From: Kribbella sp. NBC_01245
GTDB lineage: Bacteria > Actinomycetota > Actinomycetes > Propionibacteriales > Kribbellaceae
Direction: 5' to 3'
DNA length: 64,000 bases
Assembly: GCF_036226525.1 (NCBI RefSeq)
Contig: NZ_CP108487.1
Span: 8,246,001 to 8,310,000, forward strand
Shown: positions 1 through 8,574 of the stretch, in pieces
Layout: each line of letters starts with the position of its first letter
Position numbering within the stretch: the stretch's first letter is position 1
The notes under the pieces: model-generated
What the model saw: only the letters and a program-made list of their open reading frames with translations
Databases searched by the model: none
Told to the model about the DNA's origin: nothing
Program-made: the position numbers and the translations under genes

Positions 1-20
1 CGGATAGGTTCGCTAGGGAT

Positions 21-1241
21 ATGACCGAGACTCCGATAGGCCCCACCACGGACCAGATCGGCTCCCGCGAGGAGGCCGAAGGGTTCGTCGCAATGGTCTG
101 TTTCAAGCACGGACCCCCGCGATTGCACGGCGTCGAGCTGGAATGGACGGTGCATCACGCGGACGATCCGCACCGCCCGCTCGACGCGGCACACCTGAGT
201 TCCGCGCTGGGCGTTTACGCGCCCACCACCCTGGTCCCGGACAGCCCGCATCGTCCGCTCGGCCGGGGTTCTCTGGTCACCGTCGAACCAGGTGGCCAGG
301 TGGAGATCTCCGGCCCGGCCGCGGCCTCGGTGTCCCAGTTGATCGAGGACACCGCCGCTGATGCCGCCGAGCTGACCGCCTTGCTCGCCGCCGCGGACCT
401 GATTCCCGGCGATCACGGCCTTGACCCTTTCCGGCCACCGCGCCGACTGCTCGACGTTCCCCGCTATGCCGCGATGGAGCGTGCCTTCGAGCGACTCGGT
501 CCGCACGGCCCTCGGATGATGTGCAGCTCGGCCGGCCTTCAGGTCTGCCTCGACGCGGGCGAGACCGCCCAGCGCTGGCAGGCGTTGCACGATCTCGGTC
601 CGACCCTGCTGGCCCTGTTCGCGAATTCCAGCCATCGCGAGGGCGCCGACACCGGATGGGCCTCCGCGCGGACGGAGGCGACCTTCGGCACCTGTGCGCC
701 CTTCACCGAGCCGCCGCCCAAGCCCACCGACGACCCGGCGGCGGACTGGGCCCGGACCGCGATGGAGGCGCCCGTATTGTGCCTGCGCCGGGGCGACAGC
801 TGGGACGCGCCGGCCGGGCTGACGTTCGGCGCCTGGGCGGATGGCGCGCTGCCGGACGACCGCCCGACGTACGACGACCTTGACTATCACCTGTCCACGT
901 TGTTCCCGCCGGTTCGCCCGCGCGGATACCTCGAGGTCCGCTACCTCGATGCACAGACCGGCGACGGCTGGATCGCGCCAACGGTCCTGCTGAGCGCCCT
1001 GATGTCCGGCCCGGACGTGGTCGACCAGGCGCTCGCCGCGGCCGAGCCCGCCGCCGGGCGGTGGCTGCCCGCCGCCCGTAACGGCCTGGCCGACGACCTG
1101 CTCCGGCAGGCCGCCCGCCAGGTGGTGGAGGTGGGTACAGGGGCGGTCGATCGCCTGGACATCGGCAAGGACCTGGCCATCGAAGTCGGGGACCGCCTGC
1201 ACTACATCGTCGACGACCTCAACGGAAGGCGAGCTTCATGA
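21..1241 (+). CDS. egtA: Glutamate-cysteine ligase EgtA (ergothioneine pathway)
   Basis: This 406-residue protein resembles the actinobacterial GCS2-type glutamate-cysteine ligase that makes gamma-glutamylcysteine, the sulfur donor for EgtB. The N-terminal region carries the family pattern GVELEW (about residues 39-44), and the DIGKDLAIEVGDRL tail is also typical. The call rests largely on context: its stop overlaps the start of egtB by four bases (ATGA), and egtC and egtD follow in the same operon. It is cytoplasmic and ATP-dependent by family. ATG at 21 is the first start in the window. Only 20 bases lie upstream, so the promoter and any earlier gene of the operon cannot be judged. Confidence 0.9.
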   Translation: MTETPIGPTTDQIGSREEAEGFVAMVCFKHGPPRLHGVELEWTVHHADDPHRPLDAAHLSSALGVYAPTTLVPDSPHRPLGRGSLVTVEPGGQVEISGPAAASVSQLIEDTAADAAELTALLAAADLIPGDHGLDPFRPPRRLLDVPRYAAMERAFERLGPHGPRMMCSSAGLQVCLDAGETAQRWQALHDLGPTLLALFANSSHREGADTGWASARTEATFGTCAPFTEPPPKPTDDPAADWARTAMEAPVLCLRRGDSWDAPAGLTFGAWADGALPDDRPTYDDLDYHLSTLFPPVRPRGYLEVRYLDAQTGDGWIAPTVLLSALMSGPDVVDQALAAAEPAAGRWLPAARNGLADDLLRQAARQVVEVGTGAVDRLDIGKDLAIEVGDRLHYIVDDLNGRRAS

Positions 1242-2572
1242 ACCACCACCAGCTGTCCGACCTCACCGCCGAGGGCCTGCGCGCCTTCGTCGCCGAGCAG
1301 CTGACCCGCTCGCGCGCACGAACGGTGCAACTCACCGACGCGGTCGATACCGACGACCTCGTCCGGCAGCACTCCCGCCTGATGTCGCCGTTGGTGTGGG
1401 ACTACGCCCACATCGGCAACCAGGAAGAGCTCTGGCTGGTCCGCGACGTCGGCGGCCGCGAGCCCGTCCGGCAGGACATCGACGAGTTGTACGACGCGTT
1501 CATGCACGCGCGTGCCGATCGTCCGGCGCTGCCGCTGCTCGGACCGGTCGAGACCAAGGCGTACGTGGTCGAGGTGCGGGACAAGGTCTTCGACGTGCTC
1601 GACCAGGTGAAGTTCGCCGGGCGGGAGCTGGTCGACAACGCCTTCGCCTTCGGCATGATCGTCCAGCACGAGCAGCAGCACGACGAGACGATGCTCGCCA
1701 CCCACCAACTTCGCGACGGTCTGCCGGTGCTCGACGCGCCGCTGCCCCCACCGGGCCGGCGATTGCCGTCGGCCGAGGTCCTGGTTCCGGGCGGCGAGTT
1801 CGTGATGGGGACGTCGACTGAGCCGTGGGCCCTCGACAACGAACGACCCGCACATCCGGTCCGCGTAGCGCCGTACTTCATCGACACCGTGCCGGTCACG
1901 AACGGCGACTACCTGGCCTTCGTCACCGGCGGTGGGTACGACGATGAGCGCTGGTGGTCCGCGAACGGCTGGGCTCATCGGCAAAAGGCGAACCTCGTCG
2001 CGCCGCGCTTTTGGGAGGAGACGCCCGAGGGCTGGTTCCGGACCAGGTTCGCGCATCGCGAGGCGTTGCCACTGGATGAGCCGGTCATGCACGTCTGCTT
2101 CTACGAGGCCGAGGCTTATGCCGCCTGGGCAGGCAAGCGCCTCCCGACCGAGGAGGAGTGGGAAATGGCCGCGCGGTTCGACCCGGCGACGGGCCGGACC
2201 AGGCGCTTCCCGTGGGGTGACGAGAGCCCAGGCACGGAGCACGCGAATCTCGGCCAACGGCATCTGCGCCCAGCCCCGGTCGGCGCCTATCCGGCCGGCG
2301 CCTCGCCTTTGGGTGTCGAGCAGCTCGTCGGTGACGTCTGGGAGTGGACCAGCAGCGACTTCACGCCGTACGACGGCTTCCGTGCCTGGCCGTACGACGA
2401 GTATTCGCTGGTCTTCTTCGGCCCGGACTACAAGGTGTTGCGTGGTGGCTCCTTCGGCACGGACGAGATCGTTGCCCGCAGCACCTTCCGGAACTGGGAC
2501 TACCCGATCCGGCGGCAGATCTTCGCCGGCTTCCGCTGCGCCCGCGACCCCCGACCCGAGGAGCTGAGCTAG
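1238..2572 (+). CDS. egtB: Ergothioneine sulfoxide synthase EgtB
   Basis: This is a mononuclear non-heme iron enzyme that joins gamma-glutamylcysteine to hercynine with O2 to form the sulfoxide. The N-terminal DinB-like half supplies the three iron ligands, visible as His58 (in AHIGN) and the HEQQHDE motif with His144 and His148. The C-terminal half from about residue 175 is an FGE-sulfatase fold (GGEFVMGT, GDVWEWTSSDF, RGGSF). At 444 residues it has the usual family length. It overlaps egtA by ATGA and is followed after four bases by egtC, so translation is probably coupled. Confidence 0.95.
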   Translation: MNHHQLSDLTAEGLRAFVAEQLTRSRARTVQLTDAVDTDDLVRQHSRLMSPLVWDYAHIGNQEELWLVRDVGGREPVRQDIDELYDAFMHARADRPALPLLGPVETKAYVVEVRDKVFDVLDQVKFAGRELVDNAFAFGMIVQHEQQHDETMLATHQLRDGLPVLDAPLPPPGRRLPSAEVLVPGGEFVMGTSTEPWALDNERPAHPVRVAPYFIDTVPVTNGDYLAFVTGGGYDDERWWSANGWAHRQKANLVAPRFWEETPEGWFRTRFAHREALPLDEPVMHVCFYEAEAYAAWAGKRLPTEEEWEMAARFDPATGRTRRFPWGDESPGTEHANLGQRHLRPAPVGAYPAGASPLGVEQLVGDVWEWTSSDFTPYDGFRAWPYDEYSLVFFGPDYKVLRGGSFGTDEIVARSTFRNWDYPIRRQIFAGFRCARDPRPEELS

Positions 2573-2576
2573 TCGG

Positions 2577-3344
2577 ATGTGCCGACATTTGGCCTACCTC
2601 GGGCCGTCCGTGCCACTGGCCGACCTGATCCTCGACCAACCGCACTCGCTGTACCAGCAGAGCTGGGCGCCGGCCGACATGCGCGGCGGTGGCACCGTCA
2701 ACGCCGACGGCTTCGGCATCGGCTGGTACGACGCTGCAGGCGAGGCCGTGCGGTATCGCCGGGACGTGCCGATCTGGTCGGACCAGAATCTCCCTGGCCT
2801 GGCCCGATCGATCCACTCGGGCGCAGTGCTGGCAGCCGTCCGCAACGGCACCACCGGGATGCCGCCCGGCGAGGCGGCCTGCGCGCCGTTCCAGGATGGC
2901 GCCTGGTTCTTCAGCCATAACGGCATCGTTCGCGGCTGGCCCGACTCGGTCGGCAAACTGGCCGAGACGTTGCCCGCGACCGAGCTCATGCGCCTCGACG
3001 CGCCGACCGATTCCGCATTGCTCTGGGCGTTGATCCGGCAGCGCCTCCGGGCCGGCGCGACCGCGGCCGTGGCGGTCTCGGAAGTGCTCGCCGAGGTGGT
3101 TGCCGTCGATCCCTGGGCCCGGCTGAACTTCCTGCTCACCGACGGGCAGCAGATCGTCGCGACCAGCTGGACCCACGCCCTCTCGGTCAAGGCCACGGCG
3201 GATTCCGTCGCGGTCAGCTCCGAGCCCTGGGCACTGGCCGACGGCTGGGAGCCCGTGCCGGACCGGTCCCTGCTGGTCGCCACCAAAACTTCGCTGGCGG
3301 TAACTCCGCTGGTTCTCGATGACTCGATGGAAGGACCACAGTGA
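2577..3344 (+). CDS. egtC: Gamma-glutamyl-hercynylcysteine sulfoxide hydrolase EgtC
   Basis: This class II (Ntn-type) glutamine amidotransferase-like hydrolase of 255 residues removes the glutamyl group from the EgtB product. The nucleophile is Cys2, exposed after Met removal (MCRHLAYLG). The conserved NADGFGIGWY and FSHNGIVRGW segments are both present. The gene lies four bases after egtB, and its stop overlaps the GTG start of egtD. In actinobacteria this step is followed by the PLP lyase EgtE, which is not encoded nearby. Confidence 0.94.
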   Translation: MCRHLAYLGPSVPLADLILDQPHSLYQQSWAPADMRGGGTVNADGFGIGWYDAAGEAVRYRRDVPIWSDQNLPGLARSIHSGAVLAAVRNGTTGMPPGEAACAPFQDGAWFFSHNGIVRGWPDSVGKLAETLPATELMRLDAPTDSALLWALIRQRLRAGATAAVAVSEVLAEVVAVDPWARLNFLLTDGQQIVATSWTHALSVKATADSVAVSSEPWALADGWEPVPDRSLLVATKTSLAVTPLVLDDSMEGPQ

Positions 3345-4318
3345 CCCTGATTGATCCCACGATCGACATCCACTTGACCCCCGACTACGCCACTCGCGCC
3401 CTGCGCGCCGACGCGCGGAGCGGGCTCACGGCCGAGCCGAAATGGCTTGCGCCGAAGTGGTTCTACGACGCGCGGGGCAGTGAGCTGTTCGAGGAGATCA
3501 CTCGTCTGCCCGAGTACTACCCGACCCGGGCCGAGCGGGAGATCCTCGATGCCCGGGCCGGCGAGATCGCCGAGCTGACCGGGGCGCACACGCTGGTGGA
3601 GCTCGGCTCGGGTTCGTCGGAGAAGACCCGGCTGATCCTGCAGGCGCTGCGCGACCACGGCACGCTCAGCACCTTCGTACCGCTGGACGTGTCCGAGGTC
3701 GCGCTGCGCGACGCGGCCCGCGCGATCAAGGAAGACTTCCCGGGCCTGACCGTGCACGGCGTGGTCGGCGACTTCACCGCACACCTCGACCAGCTTCCCG
3801 GCGAGGCGCCACGGGTGGTCGCGTTCCTCGGCGGCACGATCGGCAACCTCTTGCCCGACGAGCGCGCCGAGTTCTACACGTCGATCCGGGCCGTGCTCGA
3901 GCCGGGGGAGTGGCTGCTGCTCGGCACCGACCTGGTCAAGGACCCGGACGTGCTGGTCCGTGCGTACGACGATGCGGCCGGCGTCACCGCCGAGTTCAAC
4001 CGGAACGTGCTGCGCGTGCTGAATCGCCAGCTCGGCGCCGATTTCGAGGTCGAGGCGTTCAGCCATCGGGCCATTTGGGATCCGGAGAACGAGTGGATCG
4101 AGATGCATCTGCGCGCCGATCACGCGATGAGCGTGCTGATCCCGGAGATCGGTCTCGAGGTGGAGTTCGCCGAGGGCGAGGAGCTCAGCACCGAGGTGTC
4201 AGCCAAGTTCCGCCGCGAAGGCGTCGAGGCAGAGCTCACCAAGGCCGGGTTCGCGCCCGGCGCCTGGTGGACCGACAGCCAGGACCGCTTCGCCCTATCG
4301 CTCTGGCAGGCGCTCTAA
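3341..4318 (+). CDS. egtD: L-histidine N-alpha-methyltransferase EgtD
   Basis: This SAM-dependent enzyme trimethylates histidine to hercynine, the first committed step of ergothioneine synthesis. It has 325 residues, the usual length. The SAM-binding loop is visible at residues 87-96 (ELGSGSSEKT), preceded by the PEYYPTRAE segment characteristic of EgtD. GTG at 3341 overlaps the egtC stop (GTGA). It is the last gene of the operon, and a strong GC hairpin follows at 4334-4359. Confidence 0.95.
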   Translation: MTLIDPTIDIHLTPDYATRALRADARSGLTAEPKWLAPKWFYDARGSELFEEITRLPEYYPTRAEREILDARAGEIAELTGAHTLVELGSGSSEKTRLILQALRDHGTLSTFVPLDVSEVALRDAARAIKEDFPGLTVHGVVGDFTAHLDQLPGEAPRVVAFLGGTIGNLLPDERAEFYTSIRAVLEPGEWLLLGTDLVKDPDVLVRAYDDAAGVTAEFNRNVLRVLNRQLGADFEVEAFSHRAIWDPENEWIEMHLRADHAMSVLIPEIGLEVEFAEGEELSTEVSAKFRREGVEAELTKAGFAPGAWWTDSQDRFALSLWQAL

Positions 4319-4333
4319 CCCGTTGGACGACAA

Positions 4334-4359
4334 GGGCGCGCGGCCCGTGCCGCGCGCCC
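4334..4359 (+). terminator. Hairpin after egtD
   Basis: A perfect 11-bp stem (GGGCGCGCGGC with its complement) encloses a four-base loop, 15 bases after the egtD stop. No U-tract follows, which is common for actinobacterial terminators. It probably ends the egt transcript. Confidence 0.6.
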
Positions 4360-4418
4360 GGCGAGTCAGCCCCGAAAACCGTTGTCCCTTAGCCATCGGA
4401 CAGTGATAGACAGCCCGA

Positions 4419-5192
4419 GTGGAAAACACTCTGGGGTTCCCCGATCTACTGGGAATGATCGACGAACGGTCGACCGCCTTCTGCGCCGCGGTCTCGTCCG
4501 CGCCCAGCCTCGACGCGCAGGTGCCGACCTGTCCCGAGTGGACGCTGTTCGATCTGGTGCAGCACCTGGGAGACGGGCGCTACCGCTGGGCAGCCACTGT
4601 CGCCGCGGGTCCTGCCACCGCGCCTCCCGCGTTGGAAGGCGCCCCGTCTGCGCCTCGGGAGCGCGAGGCCCTGCTGGCCTGGATGGCAGCGTCGACGCAG
4701 CAGCTAGTGGACGCACTGCGGGAAGCCGGCCCGGATCGCGGTTGCTGGACCTGGTGGGCGGACTCGCAGTCGCCGCAGACCAGCGGTGCCGTCGCGCGAC
4801 ACCAGCTACAGCAGATGGTCGTGCACACCTACGACGCTCAGATTACCGTGGGCGCCCCGCAGCCGCTGCCGGACGAGGCGGCGCTCGACGGCGTCGACGA
4901 GTTCCTGTTCACCTGCTGCGCCACCACGGCCGCCTGGCCGCACGAGCCTGCCGTCGTCGACTATCACGCCACCGAGGGCCGCTCCTGGCGCCTCTCGCTT
5001 TCCGCCGACGGCGCACGGACCACCCGTCTCCCGTCTTCCGATAGCGAGGGCTTGGACGCCAGTGCCTCCCTCCAGGGCACGGCCAGCGAACTGGTCCTGG
5101 CCCTGTACGACCGGATTCCGGTGGACTCCCTGAAGCTCGACGGCGACCGACGCCTGTTCGACCAACTCCTCGCGTGGGACCCGTCTGAGTAG
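4419..5192 (+). CDS. Maleylpyruvate isomerase-family (DinB-like) protein
   Basis: This 257-residue protein resembles the TIGR03083/MDMPI family. Its N-terminal DinB-like helical bundle shows the family pattern CPEWTLFDLVQHLGDGRYRW, and HQLQQMVVHTYDAQ supplies a probable metal-ligand region. Members use mycothiol or act as thiol-dependent transferases, but the substrate cannot be read from sequence. The GTG start at 4419 fits the N-terminus (MENTLGFPDLLGMIDERSTAF), although no strong ribosome site is seen. It lies 100 bases after egtD, past a hairpin, so it is probably a separate unit. It occupies the place where egtE would be expected but is unrelated to it. Confidence 0.75.
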   Translation: MENTLGFPDLLGMIDERSTAFCAAVSSAPSLDAQVPTCPEWTLFDLVQHLGDGRYRWAATVAAGPATAPPALEGAPSAPREREALLAWMAASTQQLVDALREAGPDRGCWTWWADSQSPQTSGAVARHQLQQMVVHTYDAQITVGAPQPLPDEAALDGVDEFLFTCCATTAAWPHEPAVVDYHATEGRSWRLSLSADGARTTRLPSSDSEGLDASASLQGTASELVLALYDRIPVDSLKLDGDRRLFDQLLAWDPSE

Positions 5193-5215
5193 AACGGCTA
5201 CTTGATCCGTTCTAC
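5189..5215. terminator. Palindrome between convergent stops
   Basis: A perfect 9-bp inverted repeat (GTAGAACGG, nine-base spacer, CCGTTCTAC) overlaps the stop codons of the two convergent genes. It could act as a bidirectional terminator. There is no T-tract. Confidence 0.4.
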
Positions 5216-5470
5216 CAGGCGAACGGTGATGGTGTCGCCGGGGTCCTTCCCGATCAGCTTCCGCAGCTCGGCCTTGACCGGCAGCTTGTGCGTACCGTCG
5301 CCCAGCGCCATGAACGAACTCTCGAACGGATGCCCATCCATCGTGCCGCGCACCTTCACCAGCCCCCGCGTACCAAAGAACTCCGCCGATCCGGGCATCT
5401 GCACATACGTCCAGCCGCCCTTCGCGTCACTCTGCAACAACGGCGCCGTGAACTCCTTGTCGAGCAACAT
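5198..5470 (-). CDS. DUF1905 domain protein
   Basis: This small 90-residue protein consists of one DUF1905 beta-barrel domain: KGGWTYVQMPGSAEFFGTRG, then KVRGTMDGHPF and a C-terminal IGKDPGDTITVRLVE strand. The family function is unknown. The reading frame is open further upstream, but homology and a good ribosome site (AAGGGAG, eight bases upstream) place the start at the ATG at 5470. The upstream extension is low-complexity and was not included. The gene is convergent with the DinB-like gene. Confidence 0.8.
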   Translation of the reverse strand: MLLDKEFTAPLLQSDAKGGWTYVQMPGSAEFFGTRGLVKVRGTMDGHPFESSFMALGDGTHKLPVKAELRKLIGKDPGDTITVRLVERIK

Positions 5471-5554
5471 CGCCCGCTCCCTTCTCTCCGATGAACCCCT
5501 TCTCACCCAGGAGTAGAAGCCACCACCCCATTCTCGACATCCTCGCCGAAGTTT

Positions 5555-5586
5555 CTTTTCTTTGTCGCGACCACTCGCGACAAAGA
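5555..5586. repeat. Inverted repeat in divergent intergenic region
   Basis: A perfect 14-bp inverted repeat (TTTCTTTGTCGCGA, four-base loop, complement) lies between the DUF1905 gene and the alpha/beta hydrolase gene, 85 bases upstream of the former and 75 upstream of the latter. It is unusually A/T-rich for this genome. It could be an operator or a mobile repeat remnant. The remainder of the 190-base gap shows only a TAGGTT -10-like box seven bases before the hydrolase ATG. Confidence 0.5.
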
Positions 5587-5660
5587 AAGGCCGAGGTGGC
5601 CTTGTCTGCTGTGGGTAGAAACTGCGCGATCGGGGATGGCGGCGGCCTAGGTTCGTTGGC

Positions 5661-6425
5661 ATGAGGCTTGATGTGGATGACTTGCCATTGCATTACGAGG
5701 TGTACGGCGACGGGCGGCCGATCGTGTTCTTGCCGCGTTGGGGCGACCAGTTGAGCGAGAACCGGGATTTGCATGAGCCGGTGTTCGCGAATCGCCCCGG
5801 CTGGCAGCGGATCTACCTGGATCCACCGGGCCACGGCCAGACGCCGGGGCGGCCGTGGATCAAGGGCCTGGAGGGATTCCAGGAGGTGGTGCAGCGCTTC
5901 GTGGACGAGGTCGTCGGCGATCGGCGGTTCGTCCTCGCCGGGGCGTCGGCCGGTTCGCTGATGGCGCGCGGGGTGCTGCGCGACCGCTTCGACCGGGTGG
6001 ACGGCGTACTGCTGCGAGTGCCCGGCGTAATCCTCGACCCCGAGCAGCGGACGCTACCGCCGGAGCAGCCGGGAGTGCTCGACTCCGAGACGTACCAGGC
6101 GGCGTACAAGCTCAAGAAGGACCAGTACTACGACCCGGCCGAGCAAGCGGCTGACCTGGACTTCCTGGCAAGCGTGACCGGCGACCTCGGCAAGAGCACG
6201 TACAACGTCGACAACCTCTCAAGGCCGTTCGAAGCACCCGCGCTGATCGTTGCCGGCCGCCAGGACACCGCGACCGGGTACGTCGACCCGTGGCGACTTC
6301 TGCCGGACTACCCGCGCGCCACGTACGTCGTACTCGATCGAGCCGACCACGACCTTCCTGTATTGCAGGACGCGCTCTACCACGCACTAGTCGCCGACTG
6401 GCTCAACAGGATCGAGGAGCCGTAG
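5661..6425 (+). CDS. Alpha/beta hydrolase
   Basis: This is a cytoplasmic alpha/beta-hydrolase of 254 residues. The oxyanion strand VFLPRWGD is followed by LDPPGHGQT, and the nucleophile elbow is GASAG with Ser96. A late Asp (GRQDTATG) and His (RADHDLPV) complete a likely triad. The substrate is unknown. ATG at 5661 fits the fold start. A TAGGTT box (5648-5653) sits at -10 distance from this ATG, so the message may be leaderless. Confidence 0.75.
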   Translation: MRLDVDDLPLHYEVYGDGRPIVFLPRWGDQLSENRDLHEPVFANRPGWQRIYLDPPGHGQTPGRPWIKGLEGFQEVVQRFVDEVVGDRRFVLAGASAGSLMARGVLRDRFDRVDGVLLRVPGVILDPEQRTLPPEQPGVLDSETYQAAYKLKKDQYYDPAEQAADLDFLASVTGDLGKSTYNVDNLSRPFEAPALIVAGRQDTATGYVDPWRLLPDYPRATYVVLDRADHDLPVLQDALYHALVADWLNRIEEP

Positions 6426-6482
6426 TGGCAACTCCCGGCCAACCACGCGAGCGGTGGCGGCGCTACCACCAGACTGGCCGCT

Positions 6483-6950
6483 ATGGGCCTAATCACCAGG
6501 TACCGCGCCACGGTCGCCGTACTGGCGCTCAGTCTCGTCCTGACCGCGTGCGGCTCCGACTCCACCAACACCGCCATACCGTCACCGTCACCCACCCCAA
6601 CGGCCACACCCACCCCCACACCCACACCTGAGCCGACCCCGACGCCAACACCGAAGCCCACTCAAACACCAAAGCTCAAGCCGGCGAAGCCGAGGTGTGT
6701 TGGCACGTTCCAGAACGAGCAGTTCACCTTGCGCGCAACGGGCGGTGGCGGGATCTACGGCAGTTCCTTCTCCTGCGGCGGCCAGGACAACTACGTGATG
6801 GCTGAGCAGCTACAGAACGCCATTCGCTTCTACGTGGCCGCCAACACCGCCACGATTAGACCCGGCCAGACCGTCGCCATCGGCGGCTACAACATCAAGG
6901 TCCGCCTCATCAAAGGCTCAACCGCGGTCTTCGAAGTGACCCCACGCTGA
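6483..6950 (+). CDS. Lipoprotein with Pro/Thr-rich spacer
   Basis: This 155-residue protein has a lipoprotein signal: a short basic N-terminus, hydrophobic core and lipobox LTAC (Cys23). About 45 residues of Pro/Thr/Ser repeats (TPTPTP type) follow, probably a cell-wall spacer. A compact C-terminal domain of about 85 residues contains two cysteines and ends in VFEVTPR. It is probably anchored on the outer face of the membrane. No function is recognised. The spacer DNA is CA-rich and could vary in length. Confidence 0.65.
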   Translation: MGLITRYRATVAVLALSLVLTACGSDSTNTAIPSPSPTPTATPTPTPTPEPTPTPTPKPTQTPKLKPAKPRCVGTFQNEQFTLRATGGGGIYGSSFSCGGQDNYVMAEQLQNAIRFYVAANTATIRPGQTVAIGGYNIKVRLIKGSTAVFEVTPR

Positions 6951-6980
6951 GCGTGGCTCAACCCCGATCGACTAGAGGAC

Positions 6981-8465
6981 TCAGCCGCCATCGGCGATCC
7001 GCTGCCGGGTATGGCTCAGGATCGTCGCCACCGGCCGACCGGTCACCAGGTCACCATCGGCGACGAACCCTTCCTCCCGGCCGGTGAGGTCCTGGATCAA
7101 GCGCCCACGCCACCGCGCCCGCAAATCCGCAAAGGCCGGATCGCCCGCCAGGTTGCGCAGCTCACCCGGGTCGTCGTCGAGGTCGAAGAGCTGCTCGACC
7201 CCCTTGGCCGACCCCCACACGTACTTGACCTTCCCGTCCGTGACCCACTGCAGCGACTGCCCCCAATAGACGTGCTCCCCATGCAGCCATTCCCGGATCG
7301 GCTCGGCCGGCTGCTCTCCGCGTAAGTACGGCGCGAGCGACCGGCCATCGACCGATGCCGGAATGGGCAGACCAGCGAGATCCAGCAAGGTGGGCATCAC
7401 GTCACGAAGCTCGACCACCTGATCCACCACCCGGCCGCGGACGGCCGTGCCATCCGCGGCAGCGGCCGCCACGATGAACGGCACCTTCGCCGAACCCTCG
7501 TACGGCACGGCCTTTCGGAACATCCGGTGGTCGCCCATCATCTCGCCGTGGTCCGAGGTGAACGCGATCACCGTGTCGTCGTACAGCCCGAAATCGACCA
7601 GCGCTTCGCGGATCCGGTTGACCTGCAGGTCGATCTGCGCCATCAGCCCGTAGTACCCGGCGCGGGCCCGGTGCACGACCCGGTCGGGCAGCTCGCCGAT
7701 CGCCGCCTGGTAGTCACCGTCGCGCCGGAACTCGTCCCACTCGCCCTCCCAATCACCGAGGACCCGCTGGTACGGCGGCAAAGCGTCGTACTGGTCGAAC
7801 GCCCACTGCGGCGGGTCGTACGGCGGATGCGGCCGGTGGAACGACAGGTACAAGAAGAACGGCCTGGTGGGGTCGCGCCGGTACAGCCACTCCACGGTCT
7901 GCGTACCGAGCCAGTGCGTCGGATGCAGGTGCTCGGCCTTGTCCCACGGCCTGGCCACGACCGAGTTGCAGTTCACGCCGTGGTCGAAGTAGTCGGCGTC
8001 CGGGCCTATTCCGGGCTGGCGCCGGAGCCAGGGCACGTAGTCGTCGAAGAAGCCGAACTGCTGCCGATGCGCCCGGCGCGAGTGGTGCAGGAACCCGTCG
8101 TGCAGGACGACGTCGTCGAACCCGAGCCGGGCCCGTTCCGGCCAGACGTGCATCTTGCCGATCGCCTGGGTCTGGTACCCGCCACGGCGGAATTCTCCTT
8201 GCACCGTGACGGGATGCGCCGTCGCGAAGGGCACGGCCTCGTCGTACCCGACCCGGCCGTGCGCCTCTTGCGACTGCCCGGTGAACAACGCCACCCGGGC
8301 CGGTACGCAGGTCGGAGTGGCCGAATAGCCGTTGCTGAACCGGACGCCGGTGCGGGCCAGTTCGTCCAGATGCGGCGTCTCGACGTCGGGATGACCCGCA
8401 CACGAGAGCGCGTCGCCACGCCATTCGTCGACGCAGATCAGGATCACGTTCGGCCTGGTCACCAC
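6981..8465 (-). CDS. Sulfatase (formylglycine-dependent)
   Basis: This is a type I sulfatase of 494 residues that hydrolyses sulfate esters. The signature C-V-P-A-R (Cys53, Arg57) is the site where Cys becomes formylglycine, and it sits in the usual context PTCVPARVALFTGQ. Metal-binding segments are visible as ILICVDEWRGD near the N-terminus and FTSDHGEMMGDH. No signal peptide is seen. GTG at 8465 is preferred because GGAGG lies eight bases upstream. The substrate is unknown. The similarity to choline-sulfatase-like and aryl sulfatases is general. Confidence 0.88.
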   Translation of the reverse strand: MVTRPNVILICVDEWRGDALSCAGHPDVETPHLDELARTGVRFSNGYSATPTCVPARVALFTGQSQEAHGRVGYDEAVPFATAHPVTVQGEFRRGGYQTQAIGKMHVWPERARLGFDDVVLHDGFLHHSRRAHRQQFGFFDDYVPWLRRQPGIGPDADYFDHGVNCNSVVARPWDKAEHLHPTHWLGTQTVEWLYRRDPTRPFFLYLSFHRPHPPYDPPQWAFDQYDALPPYQRVLGDWEGEWDEFRRDGDYQAAIGELPDRVVHRARAGYYGLMAQIDLQVNRIREALVDFGLYDDTVIAFTSDHGEMMGDHRMFRKAVPYEGSAKVPFIVAAAAADGTAVRGRVVDQVVELRDVMPTLLDLAGLPIPASVDGRSLAPYLRGEQPAEPIREWLHGEHVYWGQSLQWVTDGKVKYVWGSAKGVEQLFDLDDDPGELRNLAGDPAFADLRARWRGRLIQDLTGREEGFVADGDLVTGRPVATILSHTRQRIADGG

Positions 8466-8531
8466 CGCACATGCCTCCGAATGTGCTCGTTATAGCTTGA
8501 AACGCACAGTAACGAACACTCTAACGCACAA

Positions 8532-8565
8532 CGGCCGGTCGCCTCGGAGGGAAGGCGACCGGCCG
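8532..8565 (-). terminator. Hairpin after secreted CHAP-like gene
   Basis: A perfect 13-bp stem (CGGCCGGTCGCCT and its complement, eight-base loop) lies nine bases past the stop at 8575, reading leftward. It probably terminates the minus-strand gene and insulates the sulfatase gene that follows. Confidence 0.7.
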
Positions 8566-8574
8566 ATCGAGCGA

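Noticed and set aside
2594..4123. A 509-residue minus-strand open frame opposite egtC and egtD
   Set aside because: It is antisense to two well-supported genes, with no ribosome site or family pattern.
6590..6670. CA-rich repeat as a regulatory element
   Set aside because: It is explained by the Pro/Thr spacer of the lipoprotein, in frame and without stops.
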